Positions 48,201 to 54,799 of a DNA stretch of 64,000 nt are shown piece after piece. The stretch's first letter is position 1. Every line of letters starts with the position of its first letter. The notes under the pieces were generated by a model, which worked only from the letters and a program-made list of their open reading frames with translations, was not told the origin of the DNA and searched no databases. The stretch is taken from positions 124,001-188,000 of the forward strand of contig NZ_JBHSLA010000003.1 in the NCBI RefSeq assembly GCF_042657385.1, given 5' to 3'. The position numbers and the translations under genes are program-made. The DNA comes from Algorimicrobium hallyeonense. GTDB lineage: Bacteria > Bacteroidota > Bacteroidia > Flavobacteriales > Flavobacteriaceae.

Positions 48201-48616
48201 TCACGATCGAAGGTATTGGCAGTAACCGGAATGGTTGTATTATGAACAAAACGTTTTGCTGTTTCTTTAACTACAGCAAAGGCTTCTGGAAGGATCTCGT
48301 TTAATACATCTTCCGTAACCGTATAAATGGTGTCTTTAATTTTGTCAATTTCTAAATAGATATCTTCCCGTTGATCAATATCCTCTGTTTCGTTGGCTTT
48401 TTTAAGAAGGTCTTCAATTTCTGAATTCAGCGGCTTTCTAGCTTCGGCTATTTTTTCTTTAAAGTAAGCTGTTTTAGCCCGTAAATCATCGTGAGATAAT
48501 TGCTCTAGAGCCGCTTCGTATGTTTTAATTTTTTCAACTATAGGCATGATGGCTTTAACGTCTTGTTTCGACTTATCGCCAACAAATACCTTAAGGACTG
48601 AATCTAAAAAACTCAT
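45260..48616 (-). CDS. secA: Protein translocase ATPase SecA
   Basis: A 1118-residue SecA, longer than the 901 residues of E. coli because of an insertion in the N-terminal motor region (about 340-420). Helicase motifs are MHTGEGKTLVA (Walker A), VDEVDSVLIDDARTPLI (Walker B), MAGRGTDIKL and DRQLRGRAGRQGDPGSS. It drives secretory proteins through SecYEG and so feeds the many exported proteins of this window. The C-terminus ends KGDWVLVND with no cysteine-rich SEC-C zinc motif, so binding to SecB through that motif is not expected. Confidence 0.97.
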   Translation of the reverse strand: MSFLDSVLKVFVGDKSKQDVKAIMPIVEKIKTYEAALEQLSHDDLRAKTAYFKEKIAEARKPLNSEIEDLLKKANETEDIDQREDIYLEIDKIKDTIYTVTEDVLNEILPEAFAVVKETAKRFVHNTTIPVTANTFDREISGEKDYVTLEDNQAVWANSWDAAGKPITWDMIHYDVQLIGGIAMHQGKIAEMHTGEGKTLVATLPVYLNALAGRGVHLVTVNDYLAKRDSAWMAPIFEFHGMRVDCIDYHQPNSAARKKAYLADITYGTNNEFGFDYLRDNMAHAPDDLVQRPHHYAIVDEVDSVLIDDARTPLIISGPIPQGDRHEFTELKPKVDSIVSVQRKYLVGVLAEAKKLIAEGDTKEGGFQLLRAYRGIPKNKALIKFLSEEGIKQLLQKTENYYMQDNNREMPKIDAELYYVIEEKNNQIELTDKGIEFLSGEDDPNFFVMPEIGIEISKIENQNLSSEEEANLKEDLFRDYGIKSERIHTLNQLLKAYALFEKDNQYVVMDNKVMIVDEQTGRIMDGRRYSDGLHQAIEAKENVKIEDATQTFATVTLQNYFRMYRKLSGMTGTAVTEAGEFWEIYKLDVVEIPTNRPIARDDREDLVYKTKREKYNAVIDEVTKLSQAGRPVLIGTTNVEISELLGKMLSIRKVPHNVLNAKLHKKEADIVAEAGQPGQVTIATNMAGRGTDIKLSDAVKKAGGLAIVGTERHDSRRVDRQLRGRAGRQGDPGSSQFYVSLEDNLMRLFGSERIAKMMDRMGLEEGEVIQHSMISKSIERAQKKVEENNFGVRKRLLEYDDVMNSQREVVYKRRHHALHGERLRVDLANMIYDTSESIAETNKAANDYKNLEFELIRYFSMSSPVTEAEFGKLSVQDLAGKIYKAAFEHYRSKMERNAELAFPVIKNVYETQRDKFKRIVVPFTDGVKTIQVVTDLEKAYETNGKQLINDFEKNITLAIVDDSWKTHLRKMDELKQSVQLAVHEQKDPLLIYKFEAFELFKGMIDKVNKDVISFLFKGELPQETTDAIQEARQSAKKENLQTQKEEIQNLDERSAQNRSAGNTQRQPEVVETIVRDSPKIGRNDKVTIKHVMSGENKTVKFKQAEPLIAKGDWVLVND

Positions 48617-48729
48617 TTGTTAGGTGTTTAGGTTGTATTAGTACTGCATACTAATATTAAATATGTGTTTGCTTTTTTGAAATACAAAAAAACGTTTTTT
48701 TGTTCGGTTATTTACGTATTAAAACATAA

Positions 48730-48755
48730 AAAAAGCCTCTAGGCGAGACTTTTTA
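48730..48755 (-). terminator. Rho-independent terminator of the DUF2795 gene
   Basis: On the minus strand, AAAGTCTC and GAGGCTTT pair with one wobble around GCCTA, followed by a T run. Confidence 0.8.
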
Positions 48756-48768
48756 AATTTTAATAGTA

Positions 48769-48990
48769 TTAATATTCATCCTCATTCCAGAGGTAATCTT
48801 CGTCTGTTGGATAATCCGGCCAGATTTCTTGAATAGACTCATAGGAGTCCCCTTCATCTTCAATAGATTGTAAGTTTTCAACAACTTCTAATGGCGCTCC
48901 CGTTCTAATTGAATAGTCAATAAGTTCGTCTTTCGTCGCTGGCCAAGGCGCATCACTTAAATAGGATGCTAATTCTAATGTCCAATACAT
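48769..48990 (-). CDS. DUF2795 family small protein
   Basis: A 73-residue acidic protein. MYWTLELASYLSDAPWPATKDELIDYSIRTGAPLEVVENLQ matches the DUF2795 fold, in which a short helical region precedes an acidic tail (YPTDEDYLWNEDEY). Small proteins of this family are widespread in Bacteroidetes and have no assigned function. It has its own promoter and terminator. Confidence 0.88.
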   Translation of the reverse strand: MYWTLELASYLSDAPWPATKDELIDYSIRTGAPLEVVENLQSIEDEGDSYESIQEIWPDYPTDEDYLWNEDEY

Positions 48991-49012
48991 TTGTAATGTG
49001 TTTTAATTTTTG

Positions 49013-49042
49013 CAAAAATAAATTTTTAGTTTAAATACACAA
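49013..49042 (-). promoter_or_regulatory. Promoter for the DUF2795 gene
   Basis: On the minus strand TTG (49042-49040) and TATTTTTG (49020-49013) are separated by 19 bases, a good fit to the two-box promoter, with a leader of about 18 nt. Confidence 0.55.
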
Positions 49043-49139
49043 GAAAAAAATCAATTAATTACACTTTATTTATAAGAACGTGCCTTTAATGGTTTGTTTT
49101 AAACCACTTACAGGTTTATGCTGTGTTATTTTGAGATGG

Positions 49140-49712
49140 TTACTGTTTTTCAGGAATCCACTTCACTTCATCTGCGTTTAAGTCAGAGGACAACTTTCGT
49201 GCCAACACAAAAAGATAGTCAGATAGGCGATTTAAATAGGTTAATGCCAAGGGGTCTATTGGGTCGAAATCGTTTAAAGCAGATGCTAAACGTTCCGCAC
49301 GACGGCATACACAACGTGCTATGTGACAGATTGACACGGTTTGATGACCGCCCGGTAATACAAAATGTGTCATAGGTGGTAAGGCCGTATTCATATTGTC
49401 AATTTCTTGTTCGAGGCGTTCAATATTTTCTTCGGAAATTTTAGGAATATTTAAACGTTCCTTTCCATTTTTTAATATGGCTTTTTCGGGATCGGTAGCT
49501 AAAATAGCGCCTACGGTGAAGAGGCGATCTTGAATATGCATGAGCATTTCTTTATAATGGGTGTCGATGTCTTGATCGCGAATGAGTCCTAAATGCGAGT
49601 TTAATTCATCAACGGTTCCGTAGCTGTCTATACGGATATGGTGCTTGGGAACACGGGTACCACCGAATAATGCGGTTGTACCTTTATCGCCTGTTTTGGT
49701 GTAAATTTTCAT
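49140..49712 (-). CDS. Cob(I)yrinic acid a,c-diamide adenosyltransferase (PduO type)
   Basis: A 190-residue PduO-type ATP:corrinoid adenosyltransferase. Family motifs are the N-terminal MKIYTKTGDKGTTALFGG, VDELNSHLGLI, ARCVCRRAER and LTYLNRLSDYLFVLAR. It forms adenosylcobalamin, the coenzyme of methylmalonyl-CoA mutase, which connects it functionally to meaB at 34252-35340. Confidence 0.95.
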   Translation of the reverse strand: MKIYTKTGDKGTTALFGGTRVPKHHIRIDSYGTVDELNSHLGLIRDQDIDTHYKEMLMHIQDRLFTVGAILATDPEKAILKNGKERLNIPKISEENIERLEQEIDNMNTALPPMTHFVLPGGHQTVSICHIARCVCRRAERLASALNDFDPIDPLALTYLNRLSDYLFVLARKLSSDLNADEVKWIPEKQ

Positions 49713-49779
49713 AGTATTTTTTTGATACGTAAAGTTACTGGTTCTGTAGGATTGGACAAAATTATGGGTTGGTTATTTT

Positions 49780-50222
49780 TTCTCGCGGAGACGTGGAGAT
49801 GGGAAGTTGTGGAGTTGTTTGTTGTTGAGTTTGGAGTTGTGTTCAGGTTTCTCTCGCGAAGTCGCAAAGACGCAAAGTTGTTGAAGTATTTGTTGTTGAG
49901 TTGTGTAGTTCTGAACCCATTTTAGTACGGTGATTGTGCATTGCGACATATTAAGACACGATTTTCACGGATTAACACGACTTGGTGTGGTAAGATTCGT
50001 TGATTATTTCAGGGAGTTGCAGGGAGAATTTTCACAGAGATACGCGGAGTAATTTTAAAATGGATTAAATAGTTGATGGCTTTTTGGAAAGTAGCCCTAC
50101 TATTGATGAGATTGCTCACATCGTATTATTTTAAATAAAATTGGTATTCGTGAATGCTTTGCATTTGTCGCGTTGTTCCTGTGTCACTTCCTGCCTAATG
50201 ACAGGCAGGCTCGCAATGACAG
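49780..50222. repeat. Gene-free zone of decayed intergenic repeats
   Basis: Several dispersed repeat types sit in the 515-base gap between the adenosyltransferase and the methyltransferase. CTCGCGGAGACGTGGAG starts at about 49783, and TCTCGCGAAGTCGCAAAGAC at about 49852 is the complement type of the 18.2-kb tract. CACGGATTAACACG is near 49965 and CACAGAGATACGCGGAG near 50034. CCTGCCT and AGGCAGG form a hairpin near 50191-50210, followed by GCTCGCAATGACA. The final part, 50130-50221, is shared with 59040-59107. No gene is supported. Confidence 0.65.
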
Positions 50223-50228
50223 CATTTT

Positions 50229-50993
50229 TTAAATCCGGATGGTGAAGTGTTCCTTGCCTTGTTCTTTACGGAAAAATACAAAGCCCCAGAAAAAGGTGTC
50301 GATGGTAACGGTTACTTGCGGGTGTTGTTTGATGATTTCCCAAGCTTGGGTCATGCCTTCCGACCAATAAATATCATCAAAAATAAAAATGGTGTCGTTG
50401 TGGACTGATGGGAGGAGGGTTTCAAAATATGCTATGGTGGCTTCTTTGGTATGGTTGCCATCAAAAAAGATCAGATCCCAAGCCTGTTGGGTTCTGGTAT
50501 TGAGATGTTGGCTGAAATTACCTGTTAAGAATTGGATGTTTTTATAATTGGCTAATGCCGATTGTGCAAACTTGGAACAATTTGGGCAACCTTCAATAGT
50601 TGTGATTTTTGCTTGTGGACACCCCAAATGCATGGCGTGGGTTGCAATGCCTAATGATGTGCCTAATTCTAAAATATGTTTGGGTTGAAAATAGCTCGTT
50701 AAGCGATACCATAATTTAGCGCGCTTTAACGGTGTCCCAGATGTTTTGGCTATTTCAGCAATGCGTCTTTGCTTGTTAGTTGTTTTTTTGGAGCCTGATC
50801 CTAAGTCCGTTAGATTGATGGTTTCTGGACTTCCTAATACTTGCTTTCTATACCTTTTTAATTCCTGATAAGCTGGGTATTCTGTTTTATCGTAGAAGCA
50901 TTTCGTGATTAAATCATATACAAAAGGAGAGTGGACGCCGTGTTGGTTGGTTGATTTTAAAAGGAACGGTATATATTTTTTTTGTTGGTACAC
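50229..50993 (-). CDS. Class I SAM-dependent methyltransferase
   Basis: A 254-residue Rossmann-fold methyltransferase. The SAM site is HILELGTSLGIATHAMH with TTIEGCP after the second strand; DLIFFDGNHTKEATIAYF resembles catechol O-methyltransferase-like enzymes. The N-terminal segment NQHGVHSPFVYDLITKCFYD is typical of a flavobacterial group. The start codon is GTG (50993), with no ATG nearby, and the gene's upstream region is the 154-bp repeat array, so its normal promoter may have been displaced. Substrate unknown. Confidence 0.85.
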   Translation of the reverse strand: MYQQKKYIPFLLKSTNQHGVHSPFVYDLITKCFYDKTEYPAYQELKRYRKQVLGSPETINLTDLGSGSKKTTNKQRRIAEIAKTSGTPLKRAKLWYRLTSYFQPKHILELGTSLGIATHAMHLGCPQAKITTIEGCPNCSKFAQSALANYKNIQFLTGNFSQHLNTRTQQAWDLIFFDGNHTKEATIAYFETLLPSVHNDTIFIFDDIYWSEGMTQAWEIIKQHPQVTVTIDTFFWGFVFFRKEQGKEHFTIRI

Positions 50994-51050
50994 GGTTTCG
51001 TATTCAGTGTTCAGTTGCAGTTTTCAAAGCTATAAATAAATTTCTTTTAT

Positions 51051-52037
51051 TTGATGAAATTCTTCGGTAATACTTCCCTCTGAATGACAACAGACCACCT
51101 CCTTGTAAAGACAGCTTAGGGTTTGAGATAACTTGAGGTTTAGGATGAATGATAAAGAGATTGCCGCGTCGCTCCTTCGTCACTTCTCGCAATGACATCG
51201 TTCTTTGATGAGATTCTTCGGTCATACTTCCTCTTAATGACAACAGACCACCTCCTTGTAAAGACTGCTTAGGGTTTGAGATAACTTGAGGTTTAGGATG
51301 AATGATAAAGAGATTGCCGCGTCGCTCCTTCGTCACTTCTCGCAATGACATCGTTCTTTGATGAGATTCTTCGGTCATACTTCTCTCTGAATGACAACAG
51401 AACACCTCCTTGTAAAGACTGCTTAGGGTTTGAGATAACTTGAGGTTTAGGATGAATGATAAAGAGATTGCCGCGTCGCTCCTTCGTCACTTCTCGCAAT
51501 GACATCGTTCTTTGATGAGATTCTTCGGTCATACTTCCCTCTGAATGACAACAGACCACCTCCTTGTAAAGACTGCTTAGGGTTTGAGGTAACTTGAGGT
51601 TTAGGATGAATGATAAAGAGATTGCCGCGTCGCTCCTTCGTCACTTCTCGCAATGACATCGTTCTTTGATGAGATTCTTCGGTCATACTTCTCTCTGAAT
51701 GACAACAGAACACCTCCTTGTAAAGACTGCTTAGGGTTTGAGATAACTTGAGGTTTAGGATGAATGATAAAGAGATTGCCGAGTCGCTCCTTCTTCGCTT
51801 CACGCAATGACATCGTTCTTTGATGAGATTCTTCGGTCATACTTCCCTCTGAATGACAACAGAACATTTTTTTTGTAAAAGACTGCTTAAGGTTTGAGAT
51901 AACTTGAGGTTTAGGATGAATGATAAAGAGATTGCCGCGTCGCTCCTTCTTCGCTTCACGCAATGACATCGTTCTTTGATGAGATTCTTCGGTCATACTT
52001 CCCTCCGAATGACAACAGACCACCTCCTTGCAATGAC
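51051..52037. repeat. 154-bp tandem repeat array (about 6.4 copies)
   Basis: The anchor GACAACAGA recurs at 51086, 51239, 51393, 51547, 51701, 51855 and 52011, giving spacings of 153, 154, 154, 154, 154 and 156. Each unit on the minus strand contains a core with GTTGTCAT, CAGAGGGAAG and TATGACCGAAG, then an ATTGC...GCAAT imperfect palindrome around CGAAGGAGCGACGCG. Variants are patterned: GACC at 51239 and 51547 and GAAC at 51393 and 51701 alternate, so a 308-bp dimer was duplicated. The last two units, nearest the ABC-F gene, share a TTCTTCGCTTCACG variant. Frames open across it (translations such as MTEESHQRTMSLRE) are spurious. Confidence 0.95.
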
Positions 52038-52038
52038 A

Positions 52039-53898
52039 TTATTCCTCTAGCTTTGAACTTAACTCAAACCAGCGCATTTCTTTTTCATCAATCTCATCTA
52101 GAATCTTTTGTAGTTTTTCAGATAAGGTATTGATTTCATCGGGTGTTAAGTCTGGGTTTAGGAATTCCTTTTCCATGGCCTGCTTATCATGTTCTAGCCT
52201 GCTTATTTTACTTTCAAGGTTCTTGTATTCCTTTTGTTCGTTATAGGTTAATTTGATGTTATTATCTTTCTTCCAATTTTTCTTTTCCTTCTTGTCATCC
52301 TCTTTAGATTCGGGTTCTTGGCTGTCCTCATACGTTCTGAAATCGGAGTAATTCCCCGGGAAATCTTCTACAAGCCCTTCGCCGCGAAATACTAATAAGT
52401 GATCGACAATTTTATCCATAAAATACCGGTCGTGAGACACCACCATTAAACAGCCTGGGAAATCTAAAAGAAAGCTTTCAAGAACATTTAGGGTTACAAT
52501 ATCTAGGTCGTTTGTTGGCTCATCCAGAATTAAAAAGTTTGGATTCTGAATCAATACGGTACATAAATACAATCGTTTACGTTCACCACCACTTAATTTC
52601 TCTACAAAGTCATATTGCTTTTTTCGACTGAATAAAAAGCGTTCCAGCAATTGACCTGCACTAATTTGACTTCCTTTTTTAAGGGGAATATACTCGCCGT
52701 ATTCTTTAATCACATCAATTACCTTTTGGTTGGGTTTGATGTTAATACCTGCTTGGGTATAATAGCCGAATTTTACGGTTTCACCAATAACCACTTTACC
52801 AGAGTCTGGTTGTTGTGATTGGGTGATGATATTTAAAAAGGTGGATTTTCCTGTTCCATTCTTACCAATAATGCCAATGCGTTCCCCTTTTTTAAAGGTG
52901 TATTCAAAGTTGTCTAGAATGGTTTTGTCTTTAAAACTTTTACTGACTTTATGGAGCTCTAATATCTTGCTGCCAAGGCGTTCCATATTCAATTCTAACT
53001 GGATTTGATGGTCTTGACGTCTTTGATTGGCACGGTGTTTAATATCGTGAAAATCGTCTATCCGCGATTTGGATTTTGTGGTACGTGCTTTGGGTTGCTT
53101 GCGCATCCAATCCAATTCTTTTTTAAAGAGTTGCTTGGCTTTTCCTGTTTCAGTCGCTTCATTTTCAATCCGTGCTTCGCGCTTCTCTAGATAGTAGGAA
53201 TAGTTACCTTTATAGGTGTGTAATTGCCCATGGTCTAATTCAATGATTTCATTACACACACGCTCTAGAAAATACCGGTCGTGTGTTACCATGAAGAGTG
53301 TAATTTGCTCTTTGGCAAAGAAATCTTCTAGCCACTCAATCATTTCTAAATCCAAATGGTTGGTAGGCTCATCTAAAATTAATAAGTCTGGTTTTTTAAG
53401 TAAGGCGTTGGCCAATGCCAAGCGTTTTTTCTGGCCCCCCGATAAGGCACTCACTTTCTGATTGAGATTATCTAGTTTTAATTGGGATAAAATAAGCTTG
53501 TACTGGGTTTCAAAATCCCAAGCCTGATGGCTATCCATTAGCTCGAAGGCTTTTTGGTAGGCTTCGGCATCATCTGGATTTTCTAAAGCTTTCTCGTAAT
53601 CCTTAATAACCTCTAAAATGGGGTTGGAGGTATCAAAAATGGCTTCTTCCACCGTAAGGTCCTGATTGAGTTCGGGGTCTTGCGACAGGACGGCAACCGT
53701 AATGTCTTTTCGGTAGATGATTTGGCCCGAATCGGCTGTGTCCTTTCCAGATAGCATATTTAAAATAGAGGTCTTCCCCGTTCCATTTTTAGCCACAAAG
53801 GCAATTTTCTGATCTTTATGGATGCTAAAGGACAGGTTTTCGAATAGCGTTAATTCGCCATAGGATTTCGATATATTTTCAACAGTCAGGTAGTTCAA
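52039..53898 (-). CDS. ABC-F family ATPase, Uup-like
   Basis: A 619-residue soluble protein with two ABC domains. The first Walker A is AKNGTGKTS, with signature LSGGQKKRLALANAL and DEPTNHLDL; the second is GKNGTGKSTF, with LSGGERKRLYLC and DEPTNDLDI. They are joined by an arm/linker (about 240-330), and the C-terminal domain (about 530-619) is a charged coiled coil like that of Uup. ABC-F proteins act on ribosomes or, for Uup, on branched DNA. The start is TTG 53898, and the stop at 52039 lies two bases from the repeat array. Confidence 0.92.
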   Translation of the reverse strand: MNYLTVENISKSYGELTLFENLSFSIHKDQKIAFVAKNGTGKTSILNMLSGKDTADSGQIIYRKDITVAVLSQDPELNQDLTVEEAIFDTSNPILEVIKDYEKALENPDDAEAYQKAFELMDSHQAWDFETQYKLILSQLKLDNLNQKVSALSGGQKKRLALANALLKKPDLLILDEPTNHLDLEMIEWLEDFFAKEQITLFMVTHDRYFLERVCNEIIELDHGQLHTYKGNYSYYLEKREARIENEATETGKAKQLFKKELDWMRKQPKARTTKSKSRIDDFHDIKHRANQRRQDHQIQLELNMERLGSKILELHKVSKSFKDKTILDNFEYTFKKGERIGIIGKNGTGKSTFLNIITQSQQPDSGKVVIGETVKFGYYTQAGINIKPNQKVIDVIKEYGEYIPLKKGSQISAGQLLERFLFSRKKQYDFVEKLSGGERKRLYLCTVLIQNPNFLILDEPTNDLDIVTLNVLESFLLDFPGCLMVVSHDRYFMDKIVDHLLVFRGEGLVEDFPGNYSDFRTYEDSQEPESKEDDKKEKKNWKKDNNIKLTYNEQKEYKNLESKISRLEHDKQAMEKEFLNPDLTPDEINTLSEKLQKILDEIDEKEMRWFELSSKLEE

Positions 53899-53949
53899 CG
53901 TCTATTTTTTTGCAAAGAACGTAAATAATTCAAAATTTATACGATAAGT

Positions 53950-53979
53950 TTTGATATTCCTACTGAAAAGCTATATTTG
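53950..53979 (+). promoter_or_regulatory. Promoter of the polysaccharide export operon
   Basis: TTTG (53950-53953) and TATATTTG (53972-53979) are 18 bases apart, near the 19-21 optimum. The predicted start near 53983 leaves a 19-nt leader before ATG 54002. Confidence 0.6.
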
Positions 53980-54001
53980 TGAAGAAACTTGCACCCTCAA
54001 C

Positions 54002-54796
54002 ATGAAGCATTTATATGTTATTATACTTGGTTTAATCGCCTTGCTATCTGTGTCTTGTATACCCAATAAAGAGTTGGTTTACTTGCAAAATAAAGAAGCT
54101 GCCACCGATTCGACGCAAGTTATTATTGAAAAACAAAAACCCTATCGTGTACAAATTAACGATATCCTTAATATTCGTGTCAAAGCGATGGATCAACGGA
54201 ATATTCAAATGTTTAACCCAACGGGCGAGCGGGATTTAAACGCGTCTGGAGACGAACGTGCCTTTTTTGATGGGTTTACGGTGGATTTACACGGAAATAT
54301 TCGGATTCCTATTTTGGGGGAAGTGAATGTGTTAGGTTATACCACAGAAGAAATAGAAACCATGTTGGAGACGAAGTTGCTAGAAGAGGAACTTAAGGAA
54401 ACCTCTAATATCTTTGTGACTGTAAAGTTAACTGGTTTACGCTTTACGGTTACTGGCGAAGTGGGGAGTACCGGTACACAAACCTTGTATCAGCCTCGAG
54501 TTAATATTTTTGAAGCGTTAGCCAATGCTGGGGATGTTTTGGTTACCGGAGACCGCAAGAATGTGACTATTATTAGGCAGTACCCGCAAGGGCAGAAAAT
54601 ACATCATTTGAATTTACTAGATGTTAGCGTCATGGATTCGCCGTACTATTATATCCAAATGAATGATATTATTTATGTGAAGCCGTTGAAACAAAAGTCT
54701 TGGGGAACCGGTGTAACCGGCTTGCAAACTTTTGCGACAGTCGTATCCGTAGTATCATTTATAACAACTACTATTTTACTTATAGACAGGCTCTAA
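54002..54796 (+). CDS. Wza-like polysaccharide export lipoprotein
   Basis: A 264-residue lipoprotein from ATG 54002. The signal ends SVSC (Cys19), followed by a Poly_export domain (YRVQINDILNIRVKAMD, then LHGNIRIPILGEVNVLGYT) and a SLBB-like segment (FTVTGEVGSTGTQTLYQPRVNIFEALANAGDV). The C-terminal hydrophobic helix (TFATVVSVVSFITTTILLI) is in the place where Wza crosses the outer membrane. It forms the outer-membrane exit for capsule or exopolysaccharide. Its stop is three bases before the wzc-like gene. Confidence 0.92.
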   Translation: MKHLYVIILGLIALLSVSCIPNKELVYLQNKEAATDSTQVIIEKQKPYRVQINDILNIRVKAMDQRNIQMFNPTGERDLNASGDERAFFDGFTVDLHGNIRIPILGEVNVLGYTTEEIETMLETKLLEEELKETSNIFVTVKLTGLRFTVTGEVGSTGTQTLYQPRVNIFEALANAGDVLVTGDRKNVTIIRQYPQGQKIHHLNLLDVSVMDSPYYYIQMNDIIYVKPLKQKSWGTGVTGLQTFATVVSVVSFITTTILLIDRL

Positions 54797-54799
54797 ATT

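Noticed and set aside
49722..49925. 67-codon plus-strand frame near the adenosyltransferase.
   Set aside because: It runs through decayed repeats, is low-complexity (Val, Leu, Phe and Trp rich) and has no family resemblance.
51004..52023. Several minus-strand open frames of 88-140 codons in the 154-bp array.
   Set aside because: They are translations of the tandem repeat in shifting frames (MTEESHQRTMSLRE repeats), with no independent coding signal or start context.
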